From Gammaproteobacteria bacterium (GTDB taxonomy: Bacteria > Pseudomonadota > Gammaproteobacteria > SZUA-229): a DNA stretch of 64,000 nucleotides. The notes beneath the pieces were generated by a model. The model saw only the letters and a list, made by a program, of their open reading frames with translations, was not told where the DNA came from and did no database searches. Shown here one piece after another: positions 47,758-57,674 of the stretch. Location: NCBI GenBank assembly GCA_026195895.1, contig JAPHRO010000040.1, positions 1 through 64,000 on the forward strand, given 5' to 3'. Positions within the stretch are counted from its first letter, which is position 1. The number at the start of each line of letters is the position of its first letter. A program made the translations under genes and the position numbers.

Positions 47758-49128
47758 ATGAAGAGTTTAAGCAGATCGTTTATCGGGGCTATTTTGCTGG
47801 TATCGATTTTTTCTGTGCAGGCGGCTTTGCCGGCAAGAATCAATGGTCAGCCGATGCCGTCGTTAGCGCCGATGGTGGAACAGGTCACGCCGGGTGTGGT
47901 GAATATATCAACGCGGAGTCATGTCAATATTCGGCAGAACCCGCTACTCAGTGATCCGTTTTTCAGGCGTTTTTTTGATTTACCCCAGCGGCCCCAGCAG
48001 CGGCAGCAGACCCAGCCACAAAGCCTGGGTTCCGGAGTGGTGATTGATGCCGACAAGGGCTATGTCATTACCAACCACCACGTGGTGGGCGAGGCGGATG
48101 AAATTACCGTGACTTTACGCGATGGCCGCGAACTGAAAGCAGAGCTGATCGGCTCGGATGCCGAAGCGGATGTGGCGGTGCTCAAGGTGCCAGCACAGGG
48201 CTTAACGGCCATTCGGATGGCCGATTCGGATGCGCTAAGAGTCGGCGATTTTGTGGTAGCCATCGGCAATCCTTTTGGTCTGGGGCAGACGGTGACTTCC
48301 GGTATTGTCAGCGCCATGGGACGCAGTGGCCTGGGCATAGAAGGTTATGAAGATTTTATTCAGACCGATGCCTCCATTAATCCGGGTAATTCCGGCGGTG
48401 CGCTGGTCAACCTGCACGGTGAGCTGGTGGGTATCAATACCGCCATCCTGGCCCCGGGTGGCGCTGGCGGCAATGTCGGTATCGGTTTTGCCATCCCGAT
48501 TAATATGATTCGCCAGATTATGCAGCACCTGATCGAATACGGGGAAGTGCGTCGGGGTGTGCTGGGCGTGGTAACCCAGGATCTGACCTCCGACCTGGCC
48601 CAGGCTTTTGGTATCAAGACGCGCCAGGGCGCGGTGATTTCCAGGGTGTTTCCGGATTCAGCGGCGGTCAGAGCCGGCCTCCAGACGGGCGATGTGGTGT
48701 ACGAGGTAAATGGTCGGCCGATCCGGAATGCGATGGATATGCGCAATGCTGTGGGTCTGCTGCGTATTGGACAGAAACTGGAAATGCAGATACTGCGCAA
48801 TGGCAAACGCATGCAGCTGGTGGCCACTATCGAAGAACCAAAACAGAGCAGCCTGCAAGGTGAAAAACTCTCCGATAAGCTGGCCGGTGCGGTGATCGGT
48901 CAACTGCAGGATGCCGATGATCCGAGTATGCAGCGGGTGGTTGTCATGGAGGTGGTGGAAGGCAGTCCTGCCTGGTATGCGCGACTGCGCAAGGGTGACG
49001 TGATTCTGTCGGTTAATCGCCAGCCAGTTAACAGCGTCGAGGATGTACGCCGTTATACAGCGAATGCGGCGCAGCTATTATTGAATATTCAGCGCGGCTC
49101 TACGGCTTTGTTTGTGTTGATTAAGTAA
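47758..49128 (+). CDS. degQ: DegQ/DegP-like periplasmic serine protease
   Basis: 456 aa with a signal peptide (~1-22). The catalytic triad is His108 (NHHVV), Asp138 (ADVAVLK) and Ser212 (GNSGG). Two PDZ domains follow: one from ~270, one from ~375. The short linker region and lack of the long Q-linker resemble DegQ more than DegP. It degrades or refolds misfolded periplasmic proteins. Confidence 0.93.
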   Translation: MKSLSRSFIGAILLVSIFSVQAALPARINGQPMPSLAPMVEQVTPGVVNISTRSHVNIRQNPLLSDPFFRRFFDLPQRPQQRQQTQPQSLGSGVVIDADKGYVITNHHVVGEADEITVTLRDGRELKAELIGSDAEADVAVLKVPAQGLTAIRMADSDALRVGDFVVAIGNPFGLGQTVTSGIVSAMGRSGLGIEGYEDFIQTDASINPGNSGGALVNLHGELVGINTAILAPGGAGGNVGIGFAIPINMIRQIMQHLIEYGEVRRGVLGVVTQDLTSDLAQAFGIKTRQGAVISRVFPDSAAVRAGLQTGDVVYEVNGRPIRNAMDMRNAVGLLRIGQKLEMQILRNGKRMQLVATIEEPKQSSLQGEKLSDKLAGAVIGQLQDADDPSMQRVVVMEVVEGSPAWYARLRKGDVILSVNRQPVNSVEDVRRYTANAAQLLLNIQRGSTALFVLIK

Positions 49129-49225
49129 GGGCTAGAGGTGCGGGATGGTTCGATGTTGAGCTTCCTGCTTCTGCCCCTGTTTGAGAGCTGTACGAGGGTG
49201 AGTTGTCGCATCTCTTCGATTGCTT

Positions 49226-49377
49226 TGTCTGGCGCTCAGGCTACGTGCCTTCGCTTAGCGCATATCCGGTGGCTTCTTTGCTGAGGAGTTAAGGGGTCAG
49301 TAGGTGAACGGGTTTATGTTTGATAACGGTGTCTGGCGCTCAGGCTCCCGCCTTCGCTTCGCATAGCGCATATCCGG
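49226..49377. repeat. Two imperfect copies of a ~45-bp repeat
   Basis: TGTCTGGCGCTCAGGCT starts copies at 49226 and 49330, 104 bp apart. Each runs on to AGCGCATATCCGG (ending 49269 and 49377). Copy 2 carries a 4-bp insertion and other changes in the middle. The copies lie in the ~290-bp gap after degQ, where no gene was seen. They could be members of a dispersed chromosomal repeat family. Confidence 0.65.
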
Positions 49378-49419
49378 CCCGGCTTCCCTGCCGGGCGTTC
49401 GTGGCTCCTTGCCCGCCAC

Positions 49420-49854
49420 TCACCCTTCGGTATTTTTTTCTACCCAGCGGTGGCCTTCGGGCAGGGTTTCTTTTTTCCAGAACGGTGCCCGGGATTTCAG
49501 TTCTTCCATCAAATAGCGGCAGGCCTCAAACGCCGCTGCGCGATGCGCCGACCAGACGCAGGTCAGCACGATCGGGTCATTGGGCTGGATATCACCGACC
49601 CGATGCACAATCAGGCAATCCATAATATCCCAGCGCTGTCTGGCTTCCTCGCAGATTTTATCCAGGTAGGACTCGGTCATGCCCGGATAATGTTCCAGTG
49701 TCATCACCTGTACTTCATCGCCTTCATTAAAGTCTCGCATAGTGCCGACAAAGCTGGCGGTCGCGCCGTATTTACCTGCGGCCATGTGTGCCTGCTGGTA
49801 ATGTTGAATAGCCTGCCAGGGATCAAATGCCTGAGTGTGGATTTCGCTGGCCAT
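49420..49854 (-). CDS. moaE: Molybdopterin synthase catalytic subunit MoaE
   Basis: 144 aa from ATG 49854, just after the MoaD stop; a longer reading frame exists but its first 70 residues overlap MoaD. It contains KYGATASFVGTMRDFNEGD and the C-terminal FWKKETLPEGHRWVE with the catalytic Lys. It transfers sulfur to precursor Z with MoaD. The moaDE pair lies divergent from moaC; moaA is not in this window. Confidence 0.93.
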   Translation of the reverse strand: MASEIHTQAFDPWQAIQHYQQAHMAAGKYGATASFVGTMRDFNEGDEVQVMTLEHYPGMTESYLDKICEEARQRWDIMDCLIVHRVGDIQPNDPIVLTCVWSAHRAAAFEACRYLMEELKSRAPFWKKETLPEGHRWVEKNTEG

Positions 49855-49855
49855 G

Positions 49856-50089
49856 TCAGCCTCCGGTAACCGGTGGAAAGAAGGCGACTTCATCGCCGTC
49901 ATTTGCCTGCTGATTGCCGTCAACATACTGCATATTGATAGCGCACAGAGTATTGTCGGGCATAGCCATATTTGATGTGGCCTGGGCCCAGACCTGATCA
50001 ACCGATATCGGTTCTGCTGAGCTAACACTGGCTTCTGCCTGACCAACCCGTTCGCGCAGGCTGGCAAAAAATTTCACAGTTATGGTCAT
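49856..50089 (-). CDS. moaD: Molybdopterin synthase sulfur carrier subunit MoaD
   Basis: 77 aa ubiquitin-like protein ending in the required Gly-Gly (PVTGG). It starts MTITVKFFASLRERVG. The C-terminal glycine is activated to a thiocarboxylate, which donates sulfur to molybdopterin. The next gene, moaE, begins directly after its stop codon. Confidence 0.93.
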   Translation of the reverse strand: MTITVKFFASLRERVGQAEASVSSAEPISVDQVWAQATSNMAMPDNTLCAINMQYVDGNQQANDGDEVAFFPPVTGG

Positions 50090-50147
50090 TCGATATTCTC
50101 GTGTCTTCTGGTACGCTAGCCAGTAGCTAAAATTTTAAGGTAATTAC

Positions 50148-50630
50148 ATGAGCGATAAGTTAACCCATTTTAACGCATCCGGCGAAGCCCATATGGTCGA
50201 TGTAGGTCAAAAAAATGTGACTCAGCGGCAGGCGGTGGCCGAAGGGCGGATTTTTATGCTGCCCGAAACGCTGGCGTTGATAAAGCAGGGTAATCATAAA
50301 AAAGGCGATGTGCTGGGCATTGCACGCGTGGCGGGTATCATGGCGGCGAAGAAAACCGCGGAGCTGATCCCTCTGTGCCATCCCATTGCATTGACGCATG
50401 TCGATATAGCATTGACCACGGATGAGCAGATGCCAGGGGTGCATTGTGTGGTAACCGTGGAATGCAGCGGTGTCACCGGCGTGGAAATGGAAGCGCTGAC
50501 CGCGGTGCAGATTGCTTTGTTAACGATTTACGATATGTGCAAAGCGGTGGATCGTGGTATGCGTATGGACGATATTGGTCTGTTGAAAAAATCCGGTGGT
50601 AAATCGGGTAGCTGGACCCGGCAAGATTAA
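50148..50630 (+). CDS. moaC: Cyclic pyranopterin monophosphate synthase MoaC
   Basis: 160 aa. It has [16 protein letters not shown] near the start, then [15 protein letters not shown] and [14 protein letters not shown], all typical of MoaC. With MoaA it makes the pterin precursor of molybdopterin. Its 3' end runs into a 15-bp tandem repeat that carries its TAA stop. Confidence 0.95.
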   Translation: MSDKLTHFNASGEAHMVDVGQKNVTQRQAVAEGRIFMLPETLALIKQGNHKKGDVLGIARVAGIMAAKKTAELIPLCHPIALTHVDIALTTDEQMPGVHCVVTVECSGVTGVEMEALTAVQIALLTIYDMCKAVDRGMRMDDIGLLKKSGGKSGSWTRQD

Positions 50631-50697
50631 TTCAGGGAAAATTAATTCAGCAACGATTAATTCCAGAAAGATTAATTCCAGAATGATTAATTCTAAA
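50623..50697. repeat. Five tandem copies of a 15-bp repeat
   Basis: Each unit contains ATTAATTC (for example AAGATTAATTCCAGA). Units start at 50623, 50638, 50653, 50668 and 50683 with 1-4 differences each. The first unit contains the moaC stop codon. A 15-bp period is a whole number of codons, so losing the stop would extend MoaC by KINS-like pentapeptides. No gene follows until sthA at 50771. Confidence 0.85.
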
Positions 50698-50770
50698 AAC
50701 GCATTAACAAATAATAAACTGCCCTGCACTCAGGGTTAATAAAGATAAAAAGAAAATACTGGGGATAACA

Positions 50771-52165
50771 ATGCCAAATAAATATGACCTGGTCGTTATA
50801 GGCAGCGGGCCTGCTGGCCAGAAAGCGGCTATACAGGCGGCAAAAATTCATAAGAAAGTCGCCATTATAGAACGTGATCGAGAGATTGGTGGCGTGGCCG
50901 TACATACGGGTACTATACCCAGCAAAACTATTCGGGAAGCGGTGCTGTATTTATCCGGTTATGACCAGCGAGGACTTTATGGCCAGGGATATTGCCTGAA
51001 AGAGGAGGTCACCATTACAGATATTTTGCGGCGCGTATCCATCACCATTGGCCAGGAAACGGAAGTGATGTCGCATCAACTGCGTCGCAATGGGGTCACC
51101 ATTTTAAAAGGCACGGCGTCTTTTCTGGATCAGCACAGGATTCAGATCAAAAGCCATCACGGTAAGCTGAGTCAGATAGAAGCGTCGTACGTGCTCATTG
51201 CAACCGGTACGCGCCCCCATCGTCCCGATCATATTAAATTTGATGGTGAAACGGTCATCGACAGTGATGACATTATGCAACTGAAAAAAATCCCCCGCTC
51301 CATGGCAGTGATTGGCGCCGGCGTTATCGGAGTTGAGTATGCGTCTATTTTCAGCGCACTGGATATCAAGGTGACGCTGGTGGATGGTCGTGATTCGATG
51401 CTGGGTTTCATGGATCGTGAAATCACCGATGAACTGACGCATTTGATGCGTGACCGGGGCATGGTGATACGGCTGGGTGAAGATGTCGCCAGTGTCGAAA
51501 AAGATGAAACCGGCGAAGCGATGATTACCCTGGTTAGCGGCAAAAAATTCCGCGCTGAGCTGGTCATGTTTGCCGCCGGTCGTATGGGTTGTACCACATC
51601 ACTGAATCTGGAAAACGCGGGATTGCAAGCCGATAGTCGGCATCGCATTAAAGTGAATGAGTTTTATCAGACCGAAGTGCCGCATATTTATGCGGCCGGT
51701 GATGTCATTGGTTTCCCCAGCCTGGCATCGACATCGATGGAGCAGGGGCGTTTGGCCGCGCGTCATGCCTTTGGTCTGTCAGTGCCGAACCAGCAACGGC
51801 AGTTGTTTCCCTACGGAGTCTATGCGGTGCCGGAAATGAGCGTGGTCGGTAAAACAGAAGAGGAACTGACCCGCGATAAAATTCCTTACGAAGTCGGTAT
51901 CGCCCGTTTAAAAGAAACGGCCCGTGGCCATATCATGGGTTTACAGGAAGGTATGCTGAAACTTGTTTTTGGCCTGGATGATAAAAAACTGCTGGGCGTG
52001 CATGTCATCGGTGAAGGTGCAACTGAACTGGTGCATATTGGGCAGGTGGTGCTGGGATTAAACGGTGATATCGAATTTTTTATCGATAATGTTTTTAATT
52101 ATCCAACGCTGGCGGAAGCTTATAAAATTGCTGCGCTGGATGCCTGTAATCGTTTTGTTGAATAA
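50771..52165 (+). CDS. sthA: Soluble pyridine nucleotide transhydrogenase SthA
   Basis: 464 aa with FAD motif GSGPAG and a second nucleotide-binding GAGVIGVEYASIF. At the position of the usual redox disulfide it reads GGVAVHTGTIPSKT. Both cysteine positions are non-Cys (Ala43 and Thr48); E. coli SthA keeps the first. This fits SthA, which exchanges electrons between NADPH and NAD without a disulfide. It is 464 aa, as expected. Confidence 0.9.
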   Translation: MPNKYDLVVIGSGPAGQKAAIQAAKIHKKVAIIERDREIGGVAVHTGTIPSKTIREAVLYLSGYDQRGLYGQGYCLKEEVTITDILRRVSITIGQETEVMSHQLRRNGVTILKGTASFLDQHRIQIKSHHGKLSQIEASYVLIATGTRPHRPDHIKFDGETVIDSDDIMQLKKIPRSMAVIGAGVIGVEYASIFSALDIKVTLVDGRDSMLGFMDREITDELTHLMRDRGMVIRLGEDVASVEKDETGEAMITLVSGKKFRAELVMFAAGRMGCTTSLNLENAGLQADSRHRIKVNEFYQTEVPHIYAAGDVIGFPSLASTSMEQGRLAARHAFGLSVPNQQRQLFPYGVYAVPEMSVVGKTEEELTRDKIPYEVGIARLKETARGHIMGLQEGMLKLVFGLDDKKLLGVHVIGEGATELVHIGQVVLGLNGDIEFFIDNVFNYPTLAEAYKIAALDACNRFVE

Positions 52166-52166
52166 A

Positions 52167-52658
52167 TCATTCGTCGGTTTTATTGAATTTTCTAAATAGA
52201 AAAATAAGCCAGCCTGTTAAGACTATGAAATAAATACTTAACAGATTAATAAACAGGTCTTCATTTAATCGGGGTGGTTGTAGCTGATTGGCGCGAAAGC
52301 CCAGATGAAATATCACCAGCAAAAAAAGATTGGTTGCCAGACCCATAAATAACAGCCAGTTGCTAATTATTTTAATGCTGTGTGCTTTTCGTTCCGGGGC
52401 CAGCCAGAACTCTCTGCGTGGAAAGCTGATGTATTTAATCGGCAGATTTTTAAAAATAAACGGTACCGATAAAAACAGGGTGGAATTCAACACGAGTATT
52501 GCGGTATTAATGATCAGACTGGTCTGGCTGGATGCCCAGCCATCGGCATAGCCGCCGCGGCCAAAATGTATAGCAACATTTTCTGGCAGCAACGGCAGAT
52601 AATAATACTGGGCAAGCAGGCCCGCCAGTAACGATATATAGATACCCGTTTTCATCAT
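52167..52658 (-). CDS. DUF1648-type integral membrane protein
   Basis: 163 aa from ATG 52658; a longer TTG frame overlaps the upstream gene. Four membrane segments are predicted (about 5-20, 42-65, 90-112, 133-153). The motif LPENVAIHFGRGGYADGW is the DUF1648 signature. Function unknown. It follows the DUF2333 gene by 13 bp on the same strand. Confidence 0.8.
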   Translation of the reverse strand: MMKTGIYISLLAGLLAQYYYLPLLPENVAIHFGRGGYADGWASSQTSLIINTAILVLNSTLFLSVPFIFKNLPIKYISFPRREFWLAPERKAHSIKIISNWLLFMGLATNLFLLVIFHLGFRANQLQPPRLNEDLFINLLSIYFIVLTGWLIFLFRKFNKTDE

Positions 52659-52671
52659 CGCTAACGGAAGG

Positions 52672-53745
52672 TTATCCCTGCGATAATAATATACGCAATT
52701 CAATCATTGCTGCATTGGCGCGTGAAATATAGTTGGCCATTACCAGCGAGTGATTGGCGAAGAAACCAAAGCCGCCGCCGTTTAAAATTACCGGGCTCCA
52801 GACAGTATCCTGGGTGGCATCCAGTTCACGAATAATTTGTCGCAGACTGATCAGGGCGTTTTTCTTTTGTAAAATATCCTGAAAATCGGTTTCCACAGCT
52901 TTCAGGAAATGACTCAGTGCCCAGGCGCTGCCGCGAGCCTCGTAGAAAATATCGTCGATTTCTGTCCATGGCGTTTTGGTTTCGACGATGCTGGCAGCGG
53001 GTGTGGATTGCTGCGCTTCGGCATCGCCAGCCAGATCGGTATTGATGCGCTGTTGACCCACGCTGGCGCTCAGTCGTTGTGATAAACTGCCCAGGCGTTT
53101 TTCAACCAGTGCCAGCCAGTCTTTCAGATTATCGGCGCGGGCAAAAAACTGGCCATCCTGTTTGTCGGTATCTGCCAGGCGGCGCAGGTAACTGCGGAGT
53201 GCTTTGAGGGCTGTTCGGTATTCAGATTCACTGGCCGGCAGCAGCCAGGAATCATTATCAAAATTCAACCGGGGTTCCGCGATAATCAGATCTTTGTCTT
53301 CTATCGACTGTGATTGAGAACGGCTAATGTCTTTGCGTAGTGCGCTGGCGAGATCACGCATTTGCACCAGTACGCCAAATTCCCAGTTAGGAATATTGTC
53401 CATAAAGACGCCGGGGGGCATCATGTCATTGCTGAGATAACCGCCCGGTTTGTCGAGCAGGATTTCACCCACTTTTATCAGCGTGGCGGTGGTGATATAG
53501 CCGGTAACCATATCTTCGTTATGTGCGCTGGCGATGGCTGATGCATTGTCCACGACATCGAAGGCATCCGGTTCGCTATTCCACAGAAAACCAAAGATAA
53601 TCTGCACCACAATCAACACTATAATCAGGCCTGATATAATGCGTACTGCCCAGTGCTGTTCGTGATGCTCACTCAAATTCAGTGGTTTTACGATTAGCTG
53701 CCGGAGACGATCGTAGACGTCAAACAGATGGTCAAGTATTTTCAT
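52672..53745 (-). CDS. DUF2333-family membrane protein
   Basis: 357 aa. A cytoplasmic lead is followed by one membrane segment (about 35-55) and a large periplasmic domain with GGYLSNDMMPPGVFMDN and NWEFGVLVQMRDLA, the DUF2333 (PF10095) features. Role unknown. It forms a pair with the DUF1648 gene and is divergent from asmA. Confidence 0.88.
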   Translation of the reverse strand: MKILDHLFDVYDRLRQLIVKPLNLSEHHEQHWAVRIISGLIIVLIVVQIIFGFLWNSEPDAFDVVDNASAIASAHNEDMVTGYITTATLIKVGEILLDKPGGYLSNDMMPPGVFMDNIPNWEFGVLVQMRDLASALRKDISRSQSQSIEDKDLIIAEPRLNFDNDSWLLPASESEYRTALKALRSYLRRLADTDKQDGQFFARADNLKDWLALVEKRLGSLSQRLSASVGQQRINTDLAGDAEAQQSTPAASIVETKTPWTEIDDIFYEARGSAWALSHFLKAVETDFQDILQKKNALISLRQIIRELDATQDTVWSPVILNGGGFGFFANHSLVMANYISRANAAMIELRILLSQG

Positions 53746-53821
53746 GGTGCTTCCCGGGAATAAACATGGTCTTATTGTAACCTGAATCTATCGTTTCTGG
53801 TGTAACTGTTCGGAGAATGGA

Positions 53822-56164
53822 ATGCAGCGTATTGGAAAAATAATCAAAGTTTTGCTGGTACTGGTTGTTGTGCTGGTTGTGGGTCTGGTCATATTTATAC
53901 TGACCTTCGATGCCAATCAGTACAAAGCGCAAATTGCTGAGCAGGTTGCGCAGACGACGGGACGTCAGTTGCAACTGGAGGGTGACATCAGTGTGTCACT
54001 ATTCCCCTGGCTGGGGCTGGAAACGAATCAGGTGATGCTGGCCAATGCCCCCGGATTTGGCGAGCAGCCGTTTGCGCGCGTCGAGAAACTGGCGGTAAAA
54101 GTTGAGCTGGTGCCGTTACTCAAACAACAGATCAGTGTCGATAAAGTGCTGCTGCACGGATTGTATTTGTCGCTGCAACAAAATGCCCAGGGGCAGAATA
54201 ACTGGGCGGATCTGGTCCAGTCAAAATCGAGTGGTGTCGACCCGGCAGCAGCAAAAAAATCCACCGCACAGAAAACACCGTCGCGACCCGCGGCCGCACC
54301 GGCCGACATGTTTGCAGCGCTGGCAATCAATGGTCTGGAAATCAGAGACGCGACGGTGGTGTGGCAGGATGATGTGAGTGGCTCACAGATGGCCCTGGAT
54401 CAGGTTAATCTGGAAACGGGCGCCATTGTGCTGGATGAACCGATTCCATTAGAATTTTCCGCACATGCCAGACTCAATCAGCCGGCGGTGGAGATCAAAC
54501 TGGCAGTAACGACTGCGGCGAAGTTTAACTTGAATAGCATGCATCTGGTGTTACAGGATCTGGCGTTGCAGTTACACAGCGAATCGCCGACGCTGGTCGC
54601 GCAGCAAGCCGTATTAAAACTGAATACGGCACTGGATGCCAAACTCGATGCACAGCAATTTGCATTCAAAAATTTTCAGTTATCGATTGCTGCCAGGGGT
54701 AAACAATTACCCGGGGGTGAAGTCGATGTGTCGATGACGTCGGCTATTGATGTTGATGTCAAAAAACAACTGGCCAGTTTGCAAAATACCCATATCGAAA
54801 CCCTGGGATTAAATATTGAGACCTCGCTCAGGTTGACACAATTTATGCAAGAGCCCTTGTTGCAGGGGACATTTGATCTGGCTGAATTCAATCCGTCGTT
54901 GTTACCCAGTCAGTTGGGAATTGATTTGCCTGCAATGCAGGACCCAACCGTGATGCAAAAAGCCCGCGTTCAGTTTACTTATCAGGCGACGCCTGCCAGG
55001 GTTAAGCTGGATGCCATACAGATTCAACTGGATAACAGTGAAATAACCGGCCATGTGCAGCTACTGGATTTTACCAGGCCCGGCCTGCGTTACGAGCTGC
55101 TATTGAATCAGATAAATCTGGATGCGTATTTGCCACCCGTAACCCCGCCGGTTGCATCTGTGGAGCCGGCAAGTGTTAAAAAAACCGCGGTTACCGATCC
55201 GGCCGCGGTACCGGATATCCCTGTTGAGTTACCGTTGGACCTGTTGCGCAGTATCGATGTGCAGGGCGTTGTTAAGGCCGGCGAGATTACCGCGTTTGCG
55301 CAGCGGTTGCAGCAGTTCAATATGACTGTCAAAGGTAAAGAGGGTGTGTTGCGGGTGCATCCGCTGACAGTGCAGTTGTTAGATGGCAGTGCCAGTATGT
55401 CGGCCAGGCTGGATGTGCGCGGTCAGCAACCGCAATATGCGCTGGACCTGAATGCAAGGGAATTACAGGCCGGGCCGGTGGCGAATCCGTTATTACAAAA
55501 TTTACTGGGCGAGCAGGCCGTGGCTATCGATGGCGCGGCAAATATGACGGCGCATGTTACAACGCAGGGCCGTTCGGTTAATGCGCTGAAGGCCGCGCTG
55601 AATGGTCAGCTTAATATCAATGTGGGTAAGGCGACATTGCAGGGTGTGGATGCGGAATATTTTGTGCGCAAAGCCGTCGTTGATTATCTGGAAGAAAAGA
55701 AAAAAACACCGCCACAGAGCTGGCGGGGTGAATACAATCCACGGCAAACCACGGCGTTTACTGTCATGCGCGCGTCAGGAAAAATTACCAACGGGGTATT
55801 GGTCAATCAGGATCTGTTGCTGGATTCAAAACGGTTGAAAGTTACCGGGGCCGGTCAGGTGAATATGGTTAAAAATAATCTCGACTATCGACTGGTGGTT
55901 GATGTACAGCCGACGCGTGACAAAACCGCAGCCGATAAATTACTGGATATTCCGCTGCCGATAAATGTGCGCGGTGATTTTGCCGCACCGCAAATTGATC
56001 CCGATTTAAAAACCTGGAAAAAATCCGTCGGCAAAGTTTTAAAGGATGAGGCAAAAGCCGAAGTGGAGCAGAAAGTCGATGAGAAAAAAGACGAGCTAAA
56101 AGACAAGCTGAAAGATAAATACGAAAATAAACTCAAAGATAAATTTAAAGGTCTGTTTAAATAA
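53822..56164 (+). CDS. asmA: AsmA-family envelope protein
   Basis: 780 aa. A single N-terminal membrane segment (about 8-28) is followed by the AsmA start (FDANQYKAQIAEQVAQTTGR) and a long periplasmic repeat-like beta region. AsmA-like proteins are thought to bridge lipids between membranes. The last ~45 residues are very Lys/Glu-rich, a charged coil (KDELKDKLKDKYENKLKDK). mutY follows after one base, and the asmA-mutY-yggX run is one unit. Confidence 0.9.
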   Translation: MQRIGKIIKVLLVLVVVLVVGLVIFILTFDANQYKAQIAEQVAQTTGRQLQLEGDISVSLFPWLGLETNQVMLANAPGFGEQPFARVEKLAVKVELVPLLKQQISVDKVLLHGLYLSLQQNAQGQNNWADLVQSKSSGVDPAAAKKSTAQKTPSRPAAAPADMFAALAINGLEIRDATVVWQDDVSGSQMALDQVNLETGAIVLDEPIPLEFSAHARLNQPAVEIKLAVTTAAKFNLNSMHLVLQDLALQLHSESPTLVAQQAVLKLNTALDAKLDAQQFAFKNFQLSIAARGKQLPGGEVDVSMTSAIDVDVKKQLASLQNTHIETLGLNIETSLRLTQFMQEPLLQGTFDLAEFNPSLLPSQLGIDLPAMQDPTVMQKARVQFTYQATPARVKLDAIQIQLDNSEITGHVQLLDFTRPGLRYELLLNQINLDAYLPPVTPPVASVEPASVKKTAVTDPAAVPDIPVELPLDLLRSIDVQGVVKAGEITAFAQRLQQFNMTVKGKEGVLRVHPLTVQLLDGSASMSARLDVRGQQPQYALDLNARELQAGPVANPLLQNLLGEQAVAIDGAANMTAHVTTQGRSVNALKAALNGQLNINVGKATLQGVDAEYFVRKAVVDYLEEKKKTPPQSWRGEYNPRQTTAFTVMRASGKITNGVLVNQDLLLDSKRLKVTGAGQVNMVKNNLDYRLVVDVQPTRDKTAADKLLDIPLPINVRGDFAAPQIDPDLKTWKKSVGKVLKDEAKAEVEQKVDEKKDELKDKLKDKYENKLKDKFKGLFK

Positions 56165-56165
56165 T

Positions 56166-57218
56166 ATGGCGAACATATCCTTTGCGCAGAAAATACTCGA
56201 CTGGTATCAATTGCATGGGCGTAAGGATTTGCCCTGGCAAAAAGAGCGCTCCGCGTACCGGGTGTGGATTTCTGAAATCATGTTGCAGCAAACCCAGGTC
56301 GTAACGGTTATTCCTTATTTTGAAAAATTCATGCAGCGGTTTGGCAGTATTCAACAGCTGGCCGAGGCGGCGGAAGATGAAGTGCTGCATCACTGGTCGG
56401 GACTGGGCTACTACGCGCGGGCGCGGAATTTACATAAAGCGGCGCAGCAAATATGTGAACAACACGAGGGTGAGTTCCCGCTGGCATTTGAACAGGTGGA
56501 AGCCCTGCCGGGAATTGGCCGCTCCACCGCGGGAGCGATTCTGGCGCAGTCCGCTGGGCAACGACACGCCATCCTTGATGGTAATGTGAAACGGGTGCTG
56601 GCGCGATTTCATGGTGTCGAGGGCTGGACCGGGCAGACGAAAGTGCAGGCCATGTTGTGGAGCTACGCAGAGCAGCACACGCCGGATCAACGGCTGGCCG
56701 ATTATACCCAGGCGATGATGGATCTGGGGGCAACCCTGTGCCGTCGCGGCCGTCCAGACTGTGCCATCTGCCCCATTGCTGCAGATTGTGTGGCTTTACT
56801 CACGGGCCGGGTGGCTGAACTGCCAACGCCCAGACCACGCAAAACCCTGCCGGTAAAATCGGTGCGGATGCTGGTTTTGCTGGATTCGTCTAATCAGGTG
56901 CTACTGGAAAAACGGCCGCCAACCGGCATCTGGGGCAGTCTCTGGGGCCTGCCTGAAGTGTCGTTAGACGAAGACATCAAGCCCTGGTGTGAACAACAAT
57001 GGCAATTCGATATCGATGCATGTGAGGACGAGCCGAGCTTTCGCCATAGCTTCAGTCATTACCATCTGGACATCACACCCTGCCGGGTGCGTGTCAATAA
57101 CCCTGATCAATGTGTGATGGAAGCGGAGCGCATAGTCTGGTATAACACCTCCCAACCTGATCGGCGCGGCCTGGCTGCACCGGTTCAAACCATATTGAAT
57201 AGATTGAATGAGGACTGA
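56166..57218 (+). CDS. mutY: Adenine DNA glycosylase MutY
   Basis: 350 aa. The catalytic Glu37 ([10 protein letters not shown]), the helix-hairpin-helix [12 protein letters not shown] and Asp138 (ILDGNVKRV) are present. The 4Fe-4S ligands are C192, C199, C202 and C208. A Nudix-like C-terminal domain recognises 8-oxoG. It removes A mispaired with 8-oxoguanine. yggX follows two bases after its stop. Confidence 0.97.
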   Translation: MANISFAQKILDWYQLHGRKDLPWQKERSAYRVWISEIMLQQTQVVTVIPYFEKFMQRFGSIQQLAEAAEDEVLHHWSGLGYYARARNLHKAAQQICEQHEGEFPLAFEQVEALPGIGRSTAGAILAQSAGQRHAILDGNVKRVLARFHGVEGWTGQTKVQAMLWSYAEQHTPDQRLADYTQAMMDLGATLCRRGRPDCAICPIAADCVALLTGRVAELPTPRPRKTLPVKSVRMLVLLDSSNQVLLEKRPPTGIWGSLWGLPEVSLDEDIKPWCEQQWQFDIDACEDEPSFRHSFSHYHLDITPCRVRVNNPDQCVMEAERIVWYNTSQPDRRGLAAPVQTILNRLNED

Positions 57219-57220
57219 TT

Positions 57221-57496
57221 ATGGCGCGCATGGTGCAATGTGTAAAACTGGGTAAAGAGGCTGAAGGCCTGGACTTACCCCCTTATCCCGGTGATCTGGG
57301 TGCAAAAATATATAACAGTGTGTCCAAGGAAGCCTGGGCCGAGTGGTTGAAACATCAGACCATGTTGATTAATGAATACCGGCTGACACCGATTGAGCCG
57401 AAAGCACGTAAGTTCCTCGAAGAACAGATGGAAAAATTCTTTTTCAGTGATGAGGGCAGTGAGGCACCGAAGGAATTTGTACCTCCCTCAAGCTGA
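57221..57496 (+). CDS. yggX: Fe(2+)-trafficking protein YggX
   Basis: 91 aa, starting [18 protein letters not shown] and including [15 protein letters not shown] and [11 protein letters not shown], the YggX layout. It helps protect Fe-S clusters such as that of MutY; mutY-yggX is a classic pair. A terminator-like hairpin at 57526 follows. Confidence 0.97.
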   Translation: MARMVQCVKLGKEAEGLDLPPYPGDLGAKIYNSVSKEAWAEWLKHQTMLINEYRLTPIEPKARKFLEEQMEKFFFSDEGSEAPKEFVPPSS

Positions 57497-57525
57497 TTGG
57501 CATGCTAACGCCTGTTGCTGTTGAG

Positions 57526-57583
57526 TAGCCGGCGCCATAAACATTAATCGTAAGTTTAAGGTATATGGGGCCGGCTATTTTCC
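57526..57583 (+). terminator. Rho-independent terminator of the asmA-mutY-yggX operon
   Basis: TAGCCGGCGCCATA (57526-57539) and TATGGGGCCGGCTA (57564-57577) pair at 13 of 14 positions around a 24-base loop, followed by TTTTCC. It begins 30 bp after the yggX stop, which is the expected place for the operon end. Confidence 0.7.
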
Positions 57584-57674
57584 AGAGTTGCCATAATTTC
57601 ATGAAGTGCGGAATAAATTTCAGCCTGTATTAGCTTCGAATCCTCGATTTATGGTGATTCTGACACAGAAGAAC

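Noticed and set aside
49854-50067. A 215-aa MoaE with a long N-terminal extension
   Set aside because: The extra 71 residues lie entirely over moaD in another frame; MoaE homology starts at the ATG at 49854.
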